Below, one piece after another: positions 6,333-13,892 of a stretch of 18,439 bases of DNA. Numbering within the stretch: position 1 is the stretch's first letter; the number at the start of each line of letters is the position of its first letter. The notes under the pieces are model-generated. The model was not told the origin of the DNA and made no database searches. It saw only the letters and a list, made by a program, of their open reading frames with translations. Position numbers and translations under genes: made by a program. Source of the stretch: Acidobacteriaceae bacterium (GTDB lineage Bacteria; Acidobacteriota; Terriglobia; Terriglobales; Acidobacteriaceae); NCBI GenBank assembly GCA_025462785.1, contig JAOAPG010000428.1, positions 1-18,439 on the forward strand. The letters run 5' to 3'.

Positions 6333-8384
6333 ATGGCTTTTCAACTTGGGGGCCGACGTCGGGCCTTTGTAGCCGGTGTCGGACTAATCCTTTTATCACT
6401 ATCCTTGCCCACTTGGGCAGCGGAGAAAATGCGCCTGCGCGTGGGCGATTACCAGATCGACGCTGAACTTACTCCGCACACGCATACCCTGAAGGCACGT
6501 GCCAAGGTCAGGTTCACCGCGCTGGAAGACCTGAACATCGCGACTTTTCAGCTTCACAATGATCTGCGAGTCACAAAGGTGGTCGATCCCGCCAACAAGC
6601 AACTATCCGCAGAACGCTTGACGCAAGATTCAAGTGTCCGCGTGCAACTGACGGATACCCTCAAAAAAGATAGCTCGACGACGCTGACGTTTGAGTATGA
6701 GGGAGTGCTTGACTCGGCTGATGATAGCCCGGTACAAGGACTCAAACTTGCCTCTATCAATGAGGACACCAGCTACCTTCTTTACGCCGGATACTGGTTT
6801 CCGGTAAATGCTTATGGCATCAACCGCTTCACTGCGACAATGAATGTAACCGTTCCCTCCCACATGATCGTAATTGGCAGTGGGAAAGAGAACGTATCGA
6901 ACACTCCTCCGCCCAAGAAAGGCGCTACACCGGCACTAGCAACCAAGACCTACACCTTCTCCTGGGATAAGCCCAGCTTCCCCGGAACAATCGTCGCCGG
7001 AGCCTTTCAGGAATATAAAAGCGACGAAGCCGGAATGGACCTTCACGTCTTTTTCAAGCCGACGCATCAAGATCTAGGCGCCATGTATGCCGAGACGGCA
7101 ATCAAGGAATTCACTTATTACGTAACCCTGTACGGAACAGCTCCCTCGACCACTCTAAAGGTGGTTGAGATTCCTGATGACACCGTGCCCTCCACTTGGG
7201 CTCCAGAGATCGCAGGAATCGCGAGCCGCGCCGTCACGCCAAAGGTGAATTATCGTTTGCTTGCGAACACCATCGCGCATCAGTGGTGGGGAGTTTCGGT
7301 TAGTCCCGCTTCGCGTGACGACTGGTGGATCAGCGATGGTTTCGCACGTTATTCAGAGGCCCGTTATGTAGAGCAAGCCGCAGGGGCCGCGGGCTTGGAA
7401 GAAGTCGTCAAGGATATGTCAGTCGGCGCATTGGCATATGATACGGTTCCACTTTCAAGCGCGAGCAAGCTGGGCCTGTTTTCGCCAGAATTTCAGTCGC
7501 TCGTAACCGACAAGGGCGCAATGATTCTTCACATGTTGCGCTGGGTGGAGGGCGAGCAAAAGTACGATCAGACGATGCGGACGTTCGCATCGCAATATGC
7601 TGGAAACTCCGCGACACTCGATGATTTCCGGACTATTGCCGAAAAACAATACGGCGACCAGCTCGCTTGGTTCTTTTCTCAGTGGCTCGACTCCACCGGA
7701 GCGCCGGAATTCAAGACCAAATACACCGTTTATCGTTTGGGGAATAAATGTCCGGCAGCGGATAGGTGTCCAGGCTTTCGTGTCGTAGGACAGATTGCGC
7801 AAGACCTCGACCTGTTCCGCATGCCAGTTGATTTAAAAATCGACACGGACGGCAAAACCGAAGATAAGCGAATCGACGTCATCGGCACCGATTCAGCATT
7901 TTCCGTGGAGACATTCGGAAAACCTAGGCGAATTGTCGTCGATCCCGACAACCGCGTTCTGAAAAATTCAAGTGATGTGAAGCTTCGGGCCAACATCCAA
8001 CGTGGTCAAGGATTGGTGCAGCAAGGCGATTTGGCGGGTGCACTCAGCGAGTTCAACAAGGCTCTCGAGGTAAACAAGAACAGCTCCCTGGCTCACTACC
8101 GCGTAGCAGATGTCTTTTTCGTGCAGAAGAATTATCAGGCTTCCGCAAATGCCTATCGCGAAGCATTGAATGGGGATGGCGAGCCGCGATGGACCGAGGT
8201 CTGGAGCCATGTTCAACTAGGCAAGATCTTCGACATTACCGGACAGCGTGAACGTGCCACGAACGAATACCGCCAAGCCCTTCAGACCAACGACAATACT
8301 CAAAGCGCGCTGGATGAGGCGAGACAATACCTGCAAAAGCCGTTTGAGCAGAAAAAGAGCACGGCGCAGGATATGCAGCGATGA
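6333..8384 (+). CDS. secreted M1-aminopeptidase-like protein with C-terminal TPRs, catalytic residues lost
   Basis: 683 residues. GGAGAAAG (6319-6326) precedes the ATG. A signal peptide (basic MAFQLGGRRR, then a hydrophobic core, cut near AWAA-like TWAA at residue 30) sends it out of the cytoplasm. Residues ~35-230 resemble the N-terminal beta saddle of M1 peptidases and ~245-455 the thermolysin-like domain, with the conserved AHQWWG (315-320), DGFARY (335-340) and KGAMILHML. In active members the zinc motif is HExxH-x18-E; here it reads N312-T313-I-A-H316 with D335 in the third-ligand position. The GAMEN motif is not recognisable and the catalytic Tyr position is Thr392. The protein is therefore probably not a peptidase. 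Residues ~550-665 hold two to three TPR-like helical repeats (for example LVQQGDLAGALSEFNKAL), suggesting protein binding. Likely a single-gene unit; it converges on the phosphodiesterase operon. Confidence 0.85.
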   Translation: MAFQLGGRRRAFVAGVGLILLSLSLPTWAAEKMRLRVGDYQIDAELTPHTHTLKARAKVRFTALEDLNIATFQLHNDLRVTKVVDPANKQLSAERLTQDSSVRVQLTDTLKKDSSTTLTFEYEGVLDSADDSPVQGLKLASINEDTSYLLYAGYWFPVNAYGINRFTATMNVTVPSHMIVIGSGKENVSNTPPPKKGATPALATKTYTFSWDKPSFPGTIVAGAFQEYKSDEAGMDLHVFFKPTHQDLGAMYAETAIKEFTYYVTLYGTAPSTTLKVVEIPDDTVPSTWAPEIAGIASRAVTPKVNYRLLANTIAHQWWGVSVSPASRDDWWISDGFARYSEARYVEQAAGAAGLEEVVKDMSVGALAYDTVPLSSASKLGLFSPEFQSLVTDKGAMILHMLRWVEGEQKYDQTMRTFASQYAGNSATLDDFRTIAEKQYGDQLAWFFSQWLDSTGAPEFKTKYTVYRLGNKCPAADRCPGFRVVGQIAQDLDLFRMPVDLKIDTDGKTEDKRIDVIGTDSAFSVETFGKPRRIVVDPDNRVLKNSSDVKLRANIQRGQGLVQQGDLAGALSEFNKALEVNKNSSLAHYRVADVFFVQKNYQASANAYREALNGDGEPRWTEVWSHVQLGKIFDITGQRERATNEYRQALQTNDNTQSALDEARQYLQKPFEQKKSTAQDMQR

Positions 8385-8442
8385 AGACCGCGTCAGTTTA
8401 AGCCCAATGCTATTGTGGGACGCTTTTGAATTGTCGCGGTCT
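8385..8442. terminator. long imperfect hairpin filling the gap between two convergent genes
   Basis: AGACCGCG (8385-8392) pairs perfectly with CGCGGTCT (8435-8442). Inside, after a T-T mismatch, 8394-8401 pairs with 8426-8433 with two G-T pairs, and CCCAAT (8403-8408) pairs with ATTG/GG (8412-8418) around a 3-base loop with one bulge. It occupies nearly the whole 61 bases between the two stop codons, consistent with a bidirectional terminator or transcript-end structure. Confidence 0.5.
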
Positions 8443-8445
8443 CCC

Positions 8446-9909
8446 TTAGACGTAGCCCAAGCCGGCTAAGCGGTCATGGATCGTTCTTTCATCTTCATCG
8501 GCACTCGATCCGCCGCCGGAAATCTTCTTCTCCATTCCTGCTACCAGCGAGCGGCCTTGCATTGTCTCCGGAATTTCTTGTCCCGCTAGATCGAGCAGCG
8601 TCGGAGCTATGTCGAGCAAACGTGCACCTTGGTATTCACCATTCAACGGGCAGTTCGGAGCGGCGAGAATAAACATCCCATATTGCGCGTGATTGCAACC
8701 ATCGGGACCGGTGTCGTTTTCCTGAACATGGATATTCGGATGGCCAACGGTTCCGATTGAGCGCCAATAGAGTTCGCCAAAGTGCACTACCAGATCAGGA
8801 GCGACGTTGCGGACGTGACGATAGAGTTCTTTTGGCTTAAAAACAAGTGACCGGAGCGGCCGGCCTTTGTCGTCTGGCAACGACTCGATACGAGCCTTCA
8901 TTTCGTCTTGGAATGACTCGTATTCGCTTTGCGGAATTACTCCTTGCGGTTCGCGGCCCTGTACGTTGAAGAATACACGCGCGTAATATCCGCCTTCGCT
9001 CCAGACTTTGGTCTTGGTCCAGTTCACATTCAGCTTGTCTAACGGGGTCAACGTTTTCGGATATTCGTTTACAACCAGCAAGCCTTCGCGGATCAGCCAC
9101 TCGTTTATCGCAATGCCGCCATCGAGGCGCTGCGCGCCGTGATCGGAAACCACCAGCACGATGGTTTCGTCATTGAGCAATTCGAGTACGGAGCCAATCT
9201 GCGAGTCCAACCACAAGTAGTATTCGGGAATTGCATTCTGAAAAGGATTCCCCGGCTCAAATTGCACATGCTGAGGATCGAAGAAATTCCAGAACCCATG
9301 GTGCATGCGATCGAGGCCGATATCCACAAAGTGAAAGTAGTCCCATTCCTGCTCTTTTAAGAGCCAGCGCACCACCTCCCATTGTTTGCGGCTCATTTCG
9401 AAGATTTCGTCTTTGAGCCAATCCTTGCGATCCGTGCGGAAATTCTTGACGTCAACGGGATACTCCCCAACCAACTCTGTAATTTTCGCTTTGATATTTG
9501 GCGGATAGGTAAAGTCGTTCTTCACGGTATCGGGAGTGAGGAAGCATCCAACACTGATGCCATTGATACGACGCGGCGGATAATTCGGAGGCACCCCGAT
9601 GATGATCGACTTCTTCCCTTCTCTTGCTAACTGATCCCAGATGGCTGGAGCCTTGATCGATCCCGAGGTCGCGAAGCCCAGTTTGTCGTAGGAGTGATCG
9701 GTGCGATTGCGGAATCCGTATACGCCGAGAGAACCGGGATCCTGGCTGGTGGTCATGCACATCCAGGCAGGCACGGTAATTGGCGGGACCACGCTTTCGA
9801 GGCGGCCGTATACGCCAAGATCCATCAGACGACGGATATTCACCAAACGCTCGTCTTGCAGGATCACATCGGGCGCAGCACAGTCGAGTCCAAGAACGCA
9901 GATCTTCAT
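8446..9909 (-). CDS. alkaline-phosphatase-superfamily phosphodiesterase/nucleotide pyrophosphatase-like protein (487 aa)
   Basis: The metal-binding plan of type I phosphodiesterases is present in order: D9 in LGLDCAAP, predicted nucleophile T45 in PPITVPAW, D200 and H204 in LDRMHH, D256-H257 in VVSDHG, and H407 in NHAQYG, followed by DIAPTLLDLAG near the C-terminus. These match the two-zinc site of the family, so catalytic activity is expected. The family splits phosphodiester or phosphomonoester bonds (nucleotides, lipid headgroups or phosphorylated glycans); substrate is unknown here. There is no signal peptide or membrane helix, so it is predicted cytoplasmic unless recruited to the membrane. 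The C-terminus ends in an acidic linker and DRLAGLGYV. It is the last gene of a minus-strand operon, 12 bases after a longer paralogue; the ATG has no clear ribosome binding site, suggesting translational coupling. Confidence 0.85.
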   Translation of the reverse strand: MKICVLGLDCAAPDVILQDERLVNIRRLMDLGVYGRLESVVPPITVPAWMCMTTSQDPGSLGVYGFRNRTDHSYDKLGFATSGSIKAPAIWDQLAREGKKSIIIGVPPNYPPRRINGISVGCFLTPDTVKNDFTYPPNIKAKITELVGEYPVDVKNFRTDRKDWLKDEIFEMSRKQWEVVRWLLKEQEWDYFHFVDIGLDRMHHGFWNFFDPQHVQFEPGNPFQNAIPEYYLWLDSQIGSVLELLNDETIVLVVSDHGAQRLDGGIAINEWLIREGLLVVNEYPKTLTPLDKLNVNWTKTKVWSEGGYYARVFFNVQGREPQGVIPQSEYESFQDEMKARIESLPDDKGRPLRSLVFKPKELYRHVRNVAPDLVVHFGELYWRSIGTVGHPNIHVQENDTGPDGCNHAQYGMFILAAPNCPLNGEYQGARLLDIAPTLLDLAGQEIPETMQGRSLVAGMEKKISGGGSSADEDERTIHDRLAGLGYV

Positions 9910-9921
9910 ATTTCTACAGTA

Positions 9922-11787
9922 TCAAAGCAGAGTGGCGCCTTCCATCGATTGCGGGACAGGTACTCCCAAATAATTCAAGATTGTTGGCGCAAGATCAATA
10001 ATTTGGGGAGCAGCACCGTTGCCTGCGTTTTGCTTGAATCGCTGGTTCATAAACAAGATTCCTGGCACCGACTCCGGGTCAACGATGTGGTCTCCGCTCC
10101 AGCGGCGCATGTTGTCTTCGATTACCGAATTTGCGAAGCCTCCCACAGCTGACTGCCACGACACTCGAAACCCGCGGTGAAAGTTTACCAGCAGATCCGG
10201 AGAGTTTTGCGCAAAGGGCCCTGAATAAATCTCATCTCGCGCGGAGACACTTCGGATCGCGGCGCTCTGCGATTTTGTGTCCGTGAATTCCGGCATGCCA
10301 GTTTGAATTGCACGGCGCACTCTTTCTGCTTCCGAGCCTTCTTCGAGAATTCCGTTACGTTCGCGCCCTTTAAAGTTTAGATAGATCCCGCCAAGTCCAA
10401 CGGCGTATGCATAGGTTTTCGACCAATCAATCGCTGCATATCCTTCAGCAATTTCTTCGCTTGGCTTTCGGCCGTGTTTGAGTGCAAGCAGCCCGTTTTG
10501 CCAAAGCCATGTATTCGTATCAAACGCGCGACGGAAGGTTCCAAAGCCATGATCCGAAAGAACGACTAACAAAGTGTTGTCGTCGACTTTGTCGAGAACT
10601 GACGACAGCAGCGCGTCGCAGCGGCGATAATGCTCTTCGATTCGAGTTGCAAGTTCTGGAGCAGCATCTGGTTCGAAATACGGATGCACGGGATCGCGAA
10701 ATCGCCAGAGCATGTGCTGCACGCGGTCGGGCGTATCGAAAAGAATAAAAAATAACCCTTCGCTGAACCGGTCAAGCTCGAAGTTCATGGTCCGTTCGCG
10801 CTCTTCGAGCACGAGCTCACACTGTTGCAAGTAAGCAGTTTCATCGAACCGGCCATTGTTCAGGCCATTGTGTTCTTCCGCCATGCCTACCGTGGAAAAG
10901 AGTCCCAGGTTCTCGGAAAGATCTTTGGCGTAAGCGCTGGGCGACGAAACCGGAAACATGGGCGCCGCCGGATCGAAGTTGATCGCGGAGACATAGAACT
11001 CTAAATGCGGCTCAAGCTGGCGAACGTAGAAGCGCGCGATTCCTGTAGCAGATTGCAAGAGAGAGAATTTGAACTTAAAGCGGACCCAATCGCTCCAGCC
11101 CTTTTCTGAAACTTCAATCTTCGCCGGAGCGCCACCGGTTTGAATCTCAAGCTTGCGCGTAGTTTTGTTCGCACGTACTTTTATTTCGCAAGAAGTATCA
11201 CACACAGGCGATTGCTTCGTATTTCGCGGACCAATAACCCGAGTGGCGAGATCGTCACCCGAATCCAGGTGGATGAGCTGTTCACTTTCTTTCGCGGAGG
11301 CAGTCCGGTCTTGTGTGTAGAACGTTCCTTTACTCTGACTTCCTCGCAGATCGGGAACGCCTACACCTGCCAGCATCTTTCCATTCAGCGACTCGGGAGG
11401 AAACGTGCAAGGACAACGCAAAATTGTGCTGGGCACACCTGCATTGGTCAGAACCTGCCAGATGGGCGCGCCCTTCCTCTGATTCACAACCCGAGGCTGC
11501 GCCAACGTGCTTTTCGGACGTTCAAAGCGGCTTAACGCTGCGTCCGGCTGGTAGGTCAGCGGATCGCGACAGATGAAATCGAAGATCCCGTGTCCACCGG
11601 GATTCGTGCCAGTAGCAAACGACGACCACGCAACGGGAGTCTGAGCGGGATAAGTTGTACGTAGGCGTGAGTAGGATCCAGAGTCTCGAATCTTCGCCAG
11701 GTTCGGCAACTCACCTCGCACGAGCATGGGTTCCACAATGCTGGGTTCGAGGCCGTCCAAACCAATAACAATGACCTTTTTTCGCAA
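9922..11787 (-). CDS. alkaline-phosphatase-superfamily phosphodiesterase/nucleotide pyrophosphatase-like protein (621 aa)
   Basis: Paralogue of the following gene, sharing all expected metal and catalytic positions: D11 in VIGLDGLEP, nucleophile T50 in AQTPVAW, D354 and H358 in TPDRVQH, D412-H413 in LSDHGFG, and H567 in GDHIVDP, then IIDLAPTILNYLGVPVP. It is about 130 residues longer, the extra sequence lying mostly between residues ~130 and 330 and looking beta-rich (EIKVRANKTTRKLEIQTGG), possibly a substrate-selecting cap. There is no signal peptide. The start is a TTG; an in-frame TAA lies just upstream and no ATG is near, so TTG is the only sensible start. It begins 8 bases after the stop of the small membrane protein, with no good ribosome binding site, so coupled translation is likely. 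Confidence 0.85.
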   Translation of the reverse strand: MRKKVIVIGLDGLEPSIVEPMLVRGELPNLAKIRDSGSYSRLRTTYPAQTPVAWSSFATGTNPGGHGIFDFICRDPLTYQPDAALSRFERPKSTLAQPRVVNQRKGAPIWQVLTNAGVPSTILRCPCTFPPESLNGKMLAGVGVPDLRGSQSKGTFYTQDRTASAKESEQLIHLDSGDDLATRVIGPRNTKQSPVCDTSCEIKVRANKTTRKLEIQTGGAPAKIEVSEKGWSDWVRFKFKFSLLQSATGIARFYVRQLEPHLEFYVSAINFDPAAPMFPVSSPSAYAKDLSENLGLFSTVGMAEEHNGLNNGRFDETAYLQQCELVLEERERTMNFELDRFSEGLFFILFDTPDRVQHMLWRFRDPVHPYFEPDAAPELATRIEEHYRRCDALLSSVLDKVDDNTLLVVLSDHGFGTFRRAFDTNTWLWQNGLLALKHGRKPSEEIAEGYAAIDWSKTYAYAVGLGGIYLNFKGRERNGILEEGSEAERVRRAIQTGMPEFTDTKSQSAAIRSVSARDEIYSGPFAQNSPDLLVNFHRGFRVSWQSAVGGFANSVIEDNMRRWSGDHIVDPESVPGILFMNQRFKQNAGNGAAPQIIDLAPTILNYLGVPVPQSMEGATLL

Positions 11788-11795
11788 GAAGCAGC

Positions 11796-12008
11796 CTAGA
11801 GATTATCCGGCGTTTGAGGAAAAGTATTTTTCGGTGTCTCAGCAGGAGAGGGTTCGGGCGAGCCCCTGAATTTACGCACTACTTTGAAGAAGGTTGCTGT
11901 GACTTTGTTCCAGAACATCAGCAAAAGGCCGAGAAGACTTGCCACCCCGGAGGTGACGGTCATCACCTGGTCCGGACCTCCATAGAACGCCAAGAATTCC
12001 AGCCGCAT
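11796..12008 (-). CDS. small single-pass membrane protein (70 aa) leading the phosphodiesterase operon
   Basis: Not a family I can name. A short N-terminus (MRLEFLAFYGGPDQ) is followed by one hydrophobic helix (~residues 16-40), a basic stretch (KVVRKFR, 42-48) and a proline-rich tail. By the positive-inside rule the tail is cytoplasmic. The gene is well supported: a perfect AAGGAGG sits 5 bases before the ATG, and it abuts the 621-residue phosphodiesterase by 8 bases. It is the first gene of a three-gene operon with two phosphodiesterases that lack membrane signals, so it might anchor or regulate them; this is inference from position only. Confidence 0.72.
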   Translation of the reverse strand: MRLEFLAFYGGPDQVMTVTSGVASLLGLLLMFWNKVTATFFKVVRKFRGSPEPSPAETPKNTFPQTPDNL

Positions 12009-12013
12009 TAATG

Positions 12014-12020
12014 CCTCCTT
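12014..12020 (-). promoter_or_regulatory. consensus ribosome binding site of the small membrane protein
   Basis: AAGGAGG on the minus strand, 5 bases from the ATG. It is the best Shine-Dalgarno sequence seen in the window and probably drives translation into the whole operon, since the two downstream genes lack clear sites of their own. Confidence 0.75.
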
Positions 12021-12050
12021 AATACACCTTCCGAACTAGTTTCTGATCTG

Positions 12051-12080
12051 ATTCTACGAGAGATTTAGCCGCGGGTCCAA
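12051..12080 (-). promoter_or_regulatory. possible promoter of the phosphodiesterase operon
   Basis: On the minus strand, TTGGAC (12075-12080) and TAGAAT (12051-12056) are separated by 18 bases and lie about 45 bases before the ATG. The -10 matches five of six consensus positions; the -35 is poor. It sits in the 166-base gap between this operon and the divergent lipoprotein gene. Confidence 0.35.
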
Positions 12081-12174
12081 AAAAGTTGAGCACAATTAAG
12101 CGTGTAACGAATACAACCGTGGCCTATTCTCCAAGCGCGCACAACGCCAGAAACTCTGACGCCATCTTAGCGTC

Positions 12175-12534
12175 GTGCAAATATACGCGATTGCCGCTGT
12201 CGTGCTTTCGTTGTTTCTTCTGGCCGGGTGCAGTTCTCCGCCGCAGAATCCCGACCAGTTGCGCGAACAAACCGCCAAAGCGACAGCTGAGCTGAAAAGC
12301 AATGCCAAGGCTGTAGCGGAGGGCGTGAAGGAAGGTCTGGAACGAGATAAGATACTAGATCTGAATAGAGCAACAAAGGACCAATTGACGGCCCTGCCAG
12401 GAATCACCAGCGAGCGTGCAGATCGAATTATCGCCGGACGTCCTTATGAAAGCTCGCAGGAACTTGTAAGCCGGCACATTGTTTCGCAGCAGGAATACGA
12501 CCGCATCAGGCAACAAGTTACCGCGAAGAAGTAA
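12175..12534 (+). CDS. lipoprotein with ComEA-type helix-hairpin-helix DNA-binding domain
   Basis: 119 residues from a GTG start; the in-frame TGA at 12157-12159 leaves no other good start, and no clear ribosome binding site is seen. The signal peptide ends in a lipobox, LLAGC, with Cys19 as the expected lipidated residue, so the protein is membrane-anchored and exposed outside the cytoplasm. Residues ~24-58 are charged and Ala-rich, probably a long helix or coiled coil acting as a spacer. Residues ~61-117 form a helix-hairpin-helix of the ComEA kind: LDLNRATKDQLTALPGIT, then a second helix and the SSQEL segment. ComEA-like proteins bind double-stranded DNA non-specifically during natural transformation. 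A competence role is plausible; no other competence gene is in the window. It is divergent from the phosphodiesterase operon. Confidence 0.82.
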   Translation: MQIYAIAAVVLSLFLLAGCSSPPQNPDQLREQTAKATAELKSNAKAVAEGVKEGLERDKILDLNRATKDQLTALPGITSERADRIIAGRPYESSQELVSRHIVSQQEYDRIRQQVTAKK

Positions 12535-12541
12535 AATCGCG
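12522..12541 (+). terminator. weak hairpin around the stop codon of the HhH lipoprotein gene
   Basis: CGCGA (12522-12526) and TCGCG (12537-12541) pair across a 10-base loop that contains the TAA stop. A T5 run lies about 15 bases further on. Short stem, so weak evidence. Confidence 0.25.
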
Positions 12542-12563
12542 TGACAGCCCGCTTTGATTTTTG

Positions 12564-13799
12564 CTACAGCACCCTCTCGTGCGAGTATCCGCCCGCGCTC
12601 AATGCTGAGAGCAACTCCGCAATGTGATCCGGGCCTCTGGTTTCCATTGTTATGTCAATTGCGGTCTCTCCTAAATTCACACCGTAATAAGCGCGGTCAT
12701 ATGAGGTCTCGACGATGTTCGCGCGGTGCTGCGCCAGAATACCAGTGAGTTTGTTGAGCGCTCCGGGGTAATCGGGAAGATGCACTCGGAGCCGGACAAG
12801 GCGTCCGTCTTTGACCAATCCGCGTTCCATAATGCGTGCAAGGAGGGTCACATCAATGTTGCCACCGCAAACCAGAACGGCAATCTTCTTTCCACTGAGC
12901 TGCACTTTGTGATTGATGAGCGCTGCAATGGCTGCCGCACCTGCGCCTTCCGCAAGAGTCTTTTCTCGCTCGAGAAGAAGCAAAACGGCGTTGGCAATTT
13001 CTTCTTCGTCGACAGTCACGATCTCGTCGACATATTTTTGGACTAGCGGCAGTGTGCGATCTCCGCACCTTCGCACCGCGATTCCATCAGCAATGGTCGC
13101 GGCGGGGCTTAAAGTGACCGGCTTGCCTTCAGCGATTGCCACCTTCATAGAAGGAAGGCGCGCCGGCTGCACTCCGATAATCCGAACTTTTGGATTACTC
13201 TCCTTAATCGCACAAGCGATTCCGCCGATCAATCCTCCGCCACCAATGGGAGCGATGATCGCTTCAATCTCGGGATGTTGCTGCAAAATTTCCAGTCCGA
13301 GAGTTCCCTGCCCAGCAATCACTGCGTCATCGTCAAAGGGATGTACGAATGTGAGGGATTGCTCCTGGCCCAGGCGAATCGCTTCTTCGCAAGCTTCGTC
13401 ATAGTTGGCACCGTGGAGAACCACGTCTGCCCCATACGATCGCGTGGCCGATACCTTAATCAAGGGGGTCGTCAGCGGCATGCAGATCATTGCACGAATT
13501 CCGTGGCGCCCAGCATGATAGGCAAGCCCTTGCGCGTGGTTTCCGGCGGAGGCTGCAATCACGCCTTGTGCGCGCTCTTTGGGGCTCATGGTCAGCAGCT
13601 TGTTTAATGCGCCGCGTTCCTTGAACGCTCCAGTTCTCTGAAGATTGTCGAGTTTCAAATAGACAGAGTTGCCAGTAAGCTGCGAAAAATTCTCGGAGCG
13701 AGCACAAGGAGAAAGATAAATAGAATCGCGAATGCGGCCGAGCGCGGCTTGGATGTCAGTAAGTCTGACCATTAACGGTTTTTTGGCAGTCTGGTGCAT
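12564..13799 (-). CDS. ilvA: threonine ammonia-lyase (threonine dehydratase) with one C-terminal ACT domain
   Basis: 411 residues, the usual size for the single-ACT form. It is a PLP enzyme converting L-threonine to 2-oxobutanoate and ammonia, the first step towards isoleucine, in the cytoplasm. Visible features: the PLP lysine K60 in TGAFKERGA, SAGNHAQG (84-91), the phosphate-binding GGGGLIGG (186-193) and CGGN (311-314). Residues ~334-411 form an ACT regulatory domain (VRLRVHLPDYPGALNKL), so allosteric control by an amino acid is expected. It lies 93 bases downstream of gltD on the same strand and could be co-transcribed. An alternative start is the ATG at 13772 (residue 10); neither start has a clear ribosome binding site. 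The catabolic tdcB-type enzyme is the main alternative, but the ACT domain favours the present name. Confidence 0.9.
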   Translation of the reverse strand: MHQTAKKPLMVRLTDIQAALGRIRDSIYLSPCARSENFSQLTGNSVYLKLDNLQRTGAFKERGALNKLLTMSPKERAQGVIAASAGNHAQGLAYHAGRHGIRAMICMPLTTPLIKVSATRSYGADVVLHGANYDEACEEAIRLGQEQSLTFVHPFDDDAVIAGQGTLGLEILQQHPEIEAIIAPIGGGGLIGGIACAIKESNPKVRIIGVQPARLPSMKVAIAEGKPVTLSPAATIADGIAVRRCGDRTLPLVQKYVDEIVTVDEEEIANAVLLLLEREKTLAEGAGAAAIAALINHKVQLSGKKIAVLVCGGNIDVTLLARIMERGLVKDGRLVRLRVHLPDYPGALNKLTGILAQHRANIVETSYDRAYYGVNLGETAIDITMETRGPDHIAELLSALSAGGYSHERVL

Positions 13800-13892
13800 G
13801 GCTGATTTGTGTGAATTGGCGGCAAACGCCGAACTTAGAAGCTACATCATGCTTGGTGAGTATCTTACCTGAAGCACAGCTCGCTCCGGCCT

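Noticed and set aside
1590..6818. A 17-base identical word (CGGTAAATGCTTATGGC) at 1590-1606 and 6802-6818.
   Set aside because: Both copies encode V-N-A-Y-G inside unrelated proteins and similarity does not extend beyond the word; probably chance plus shared codon preference.
12086..12295. Plus-strand frame overlapping the HhH lipoprotein start.
   Set aside because: It overlaps a well-supported lipoprotein in another frame and has cysteine/arginine-rich random-looking content.
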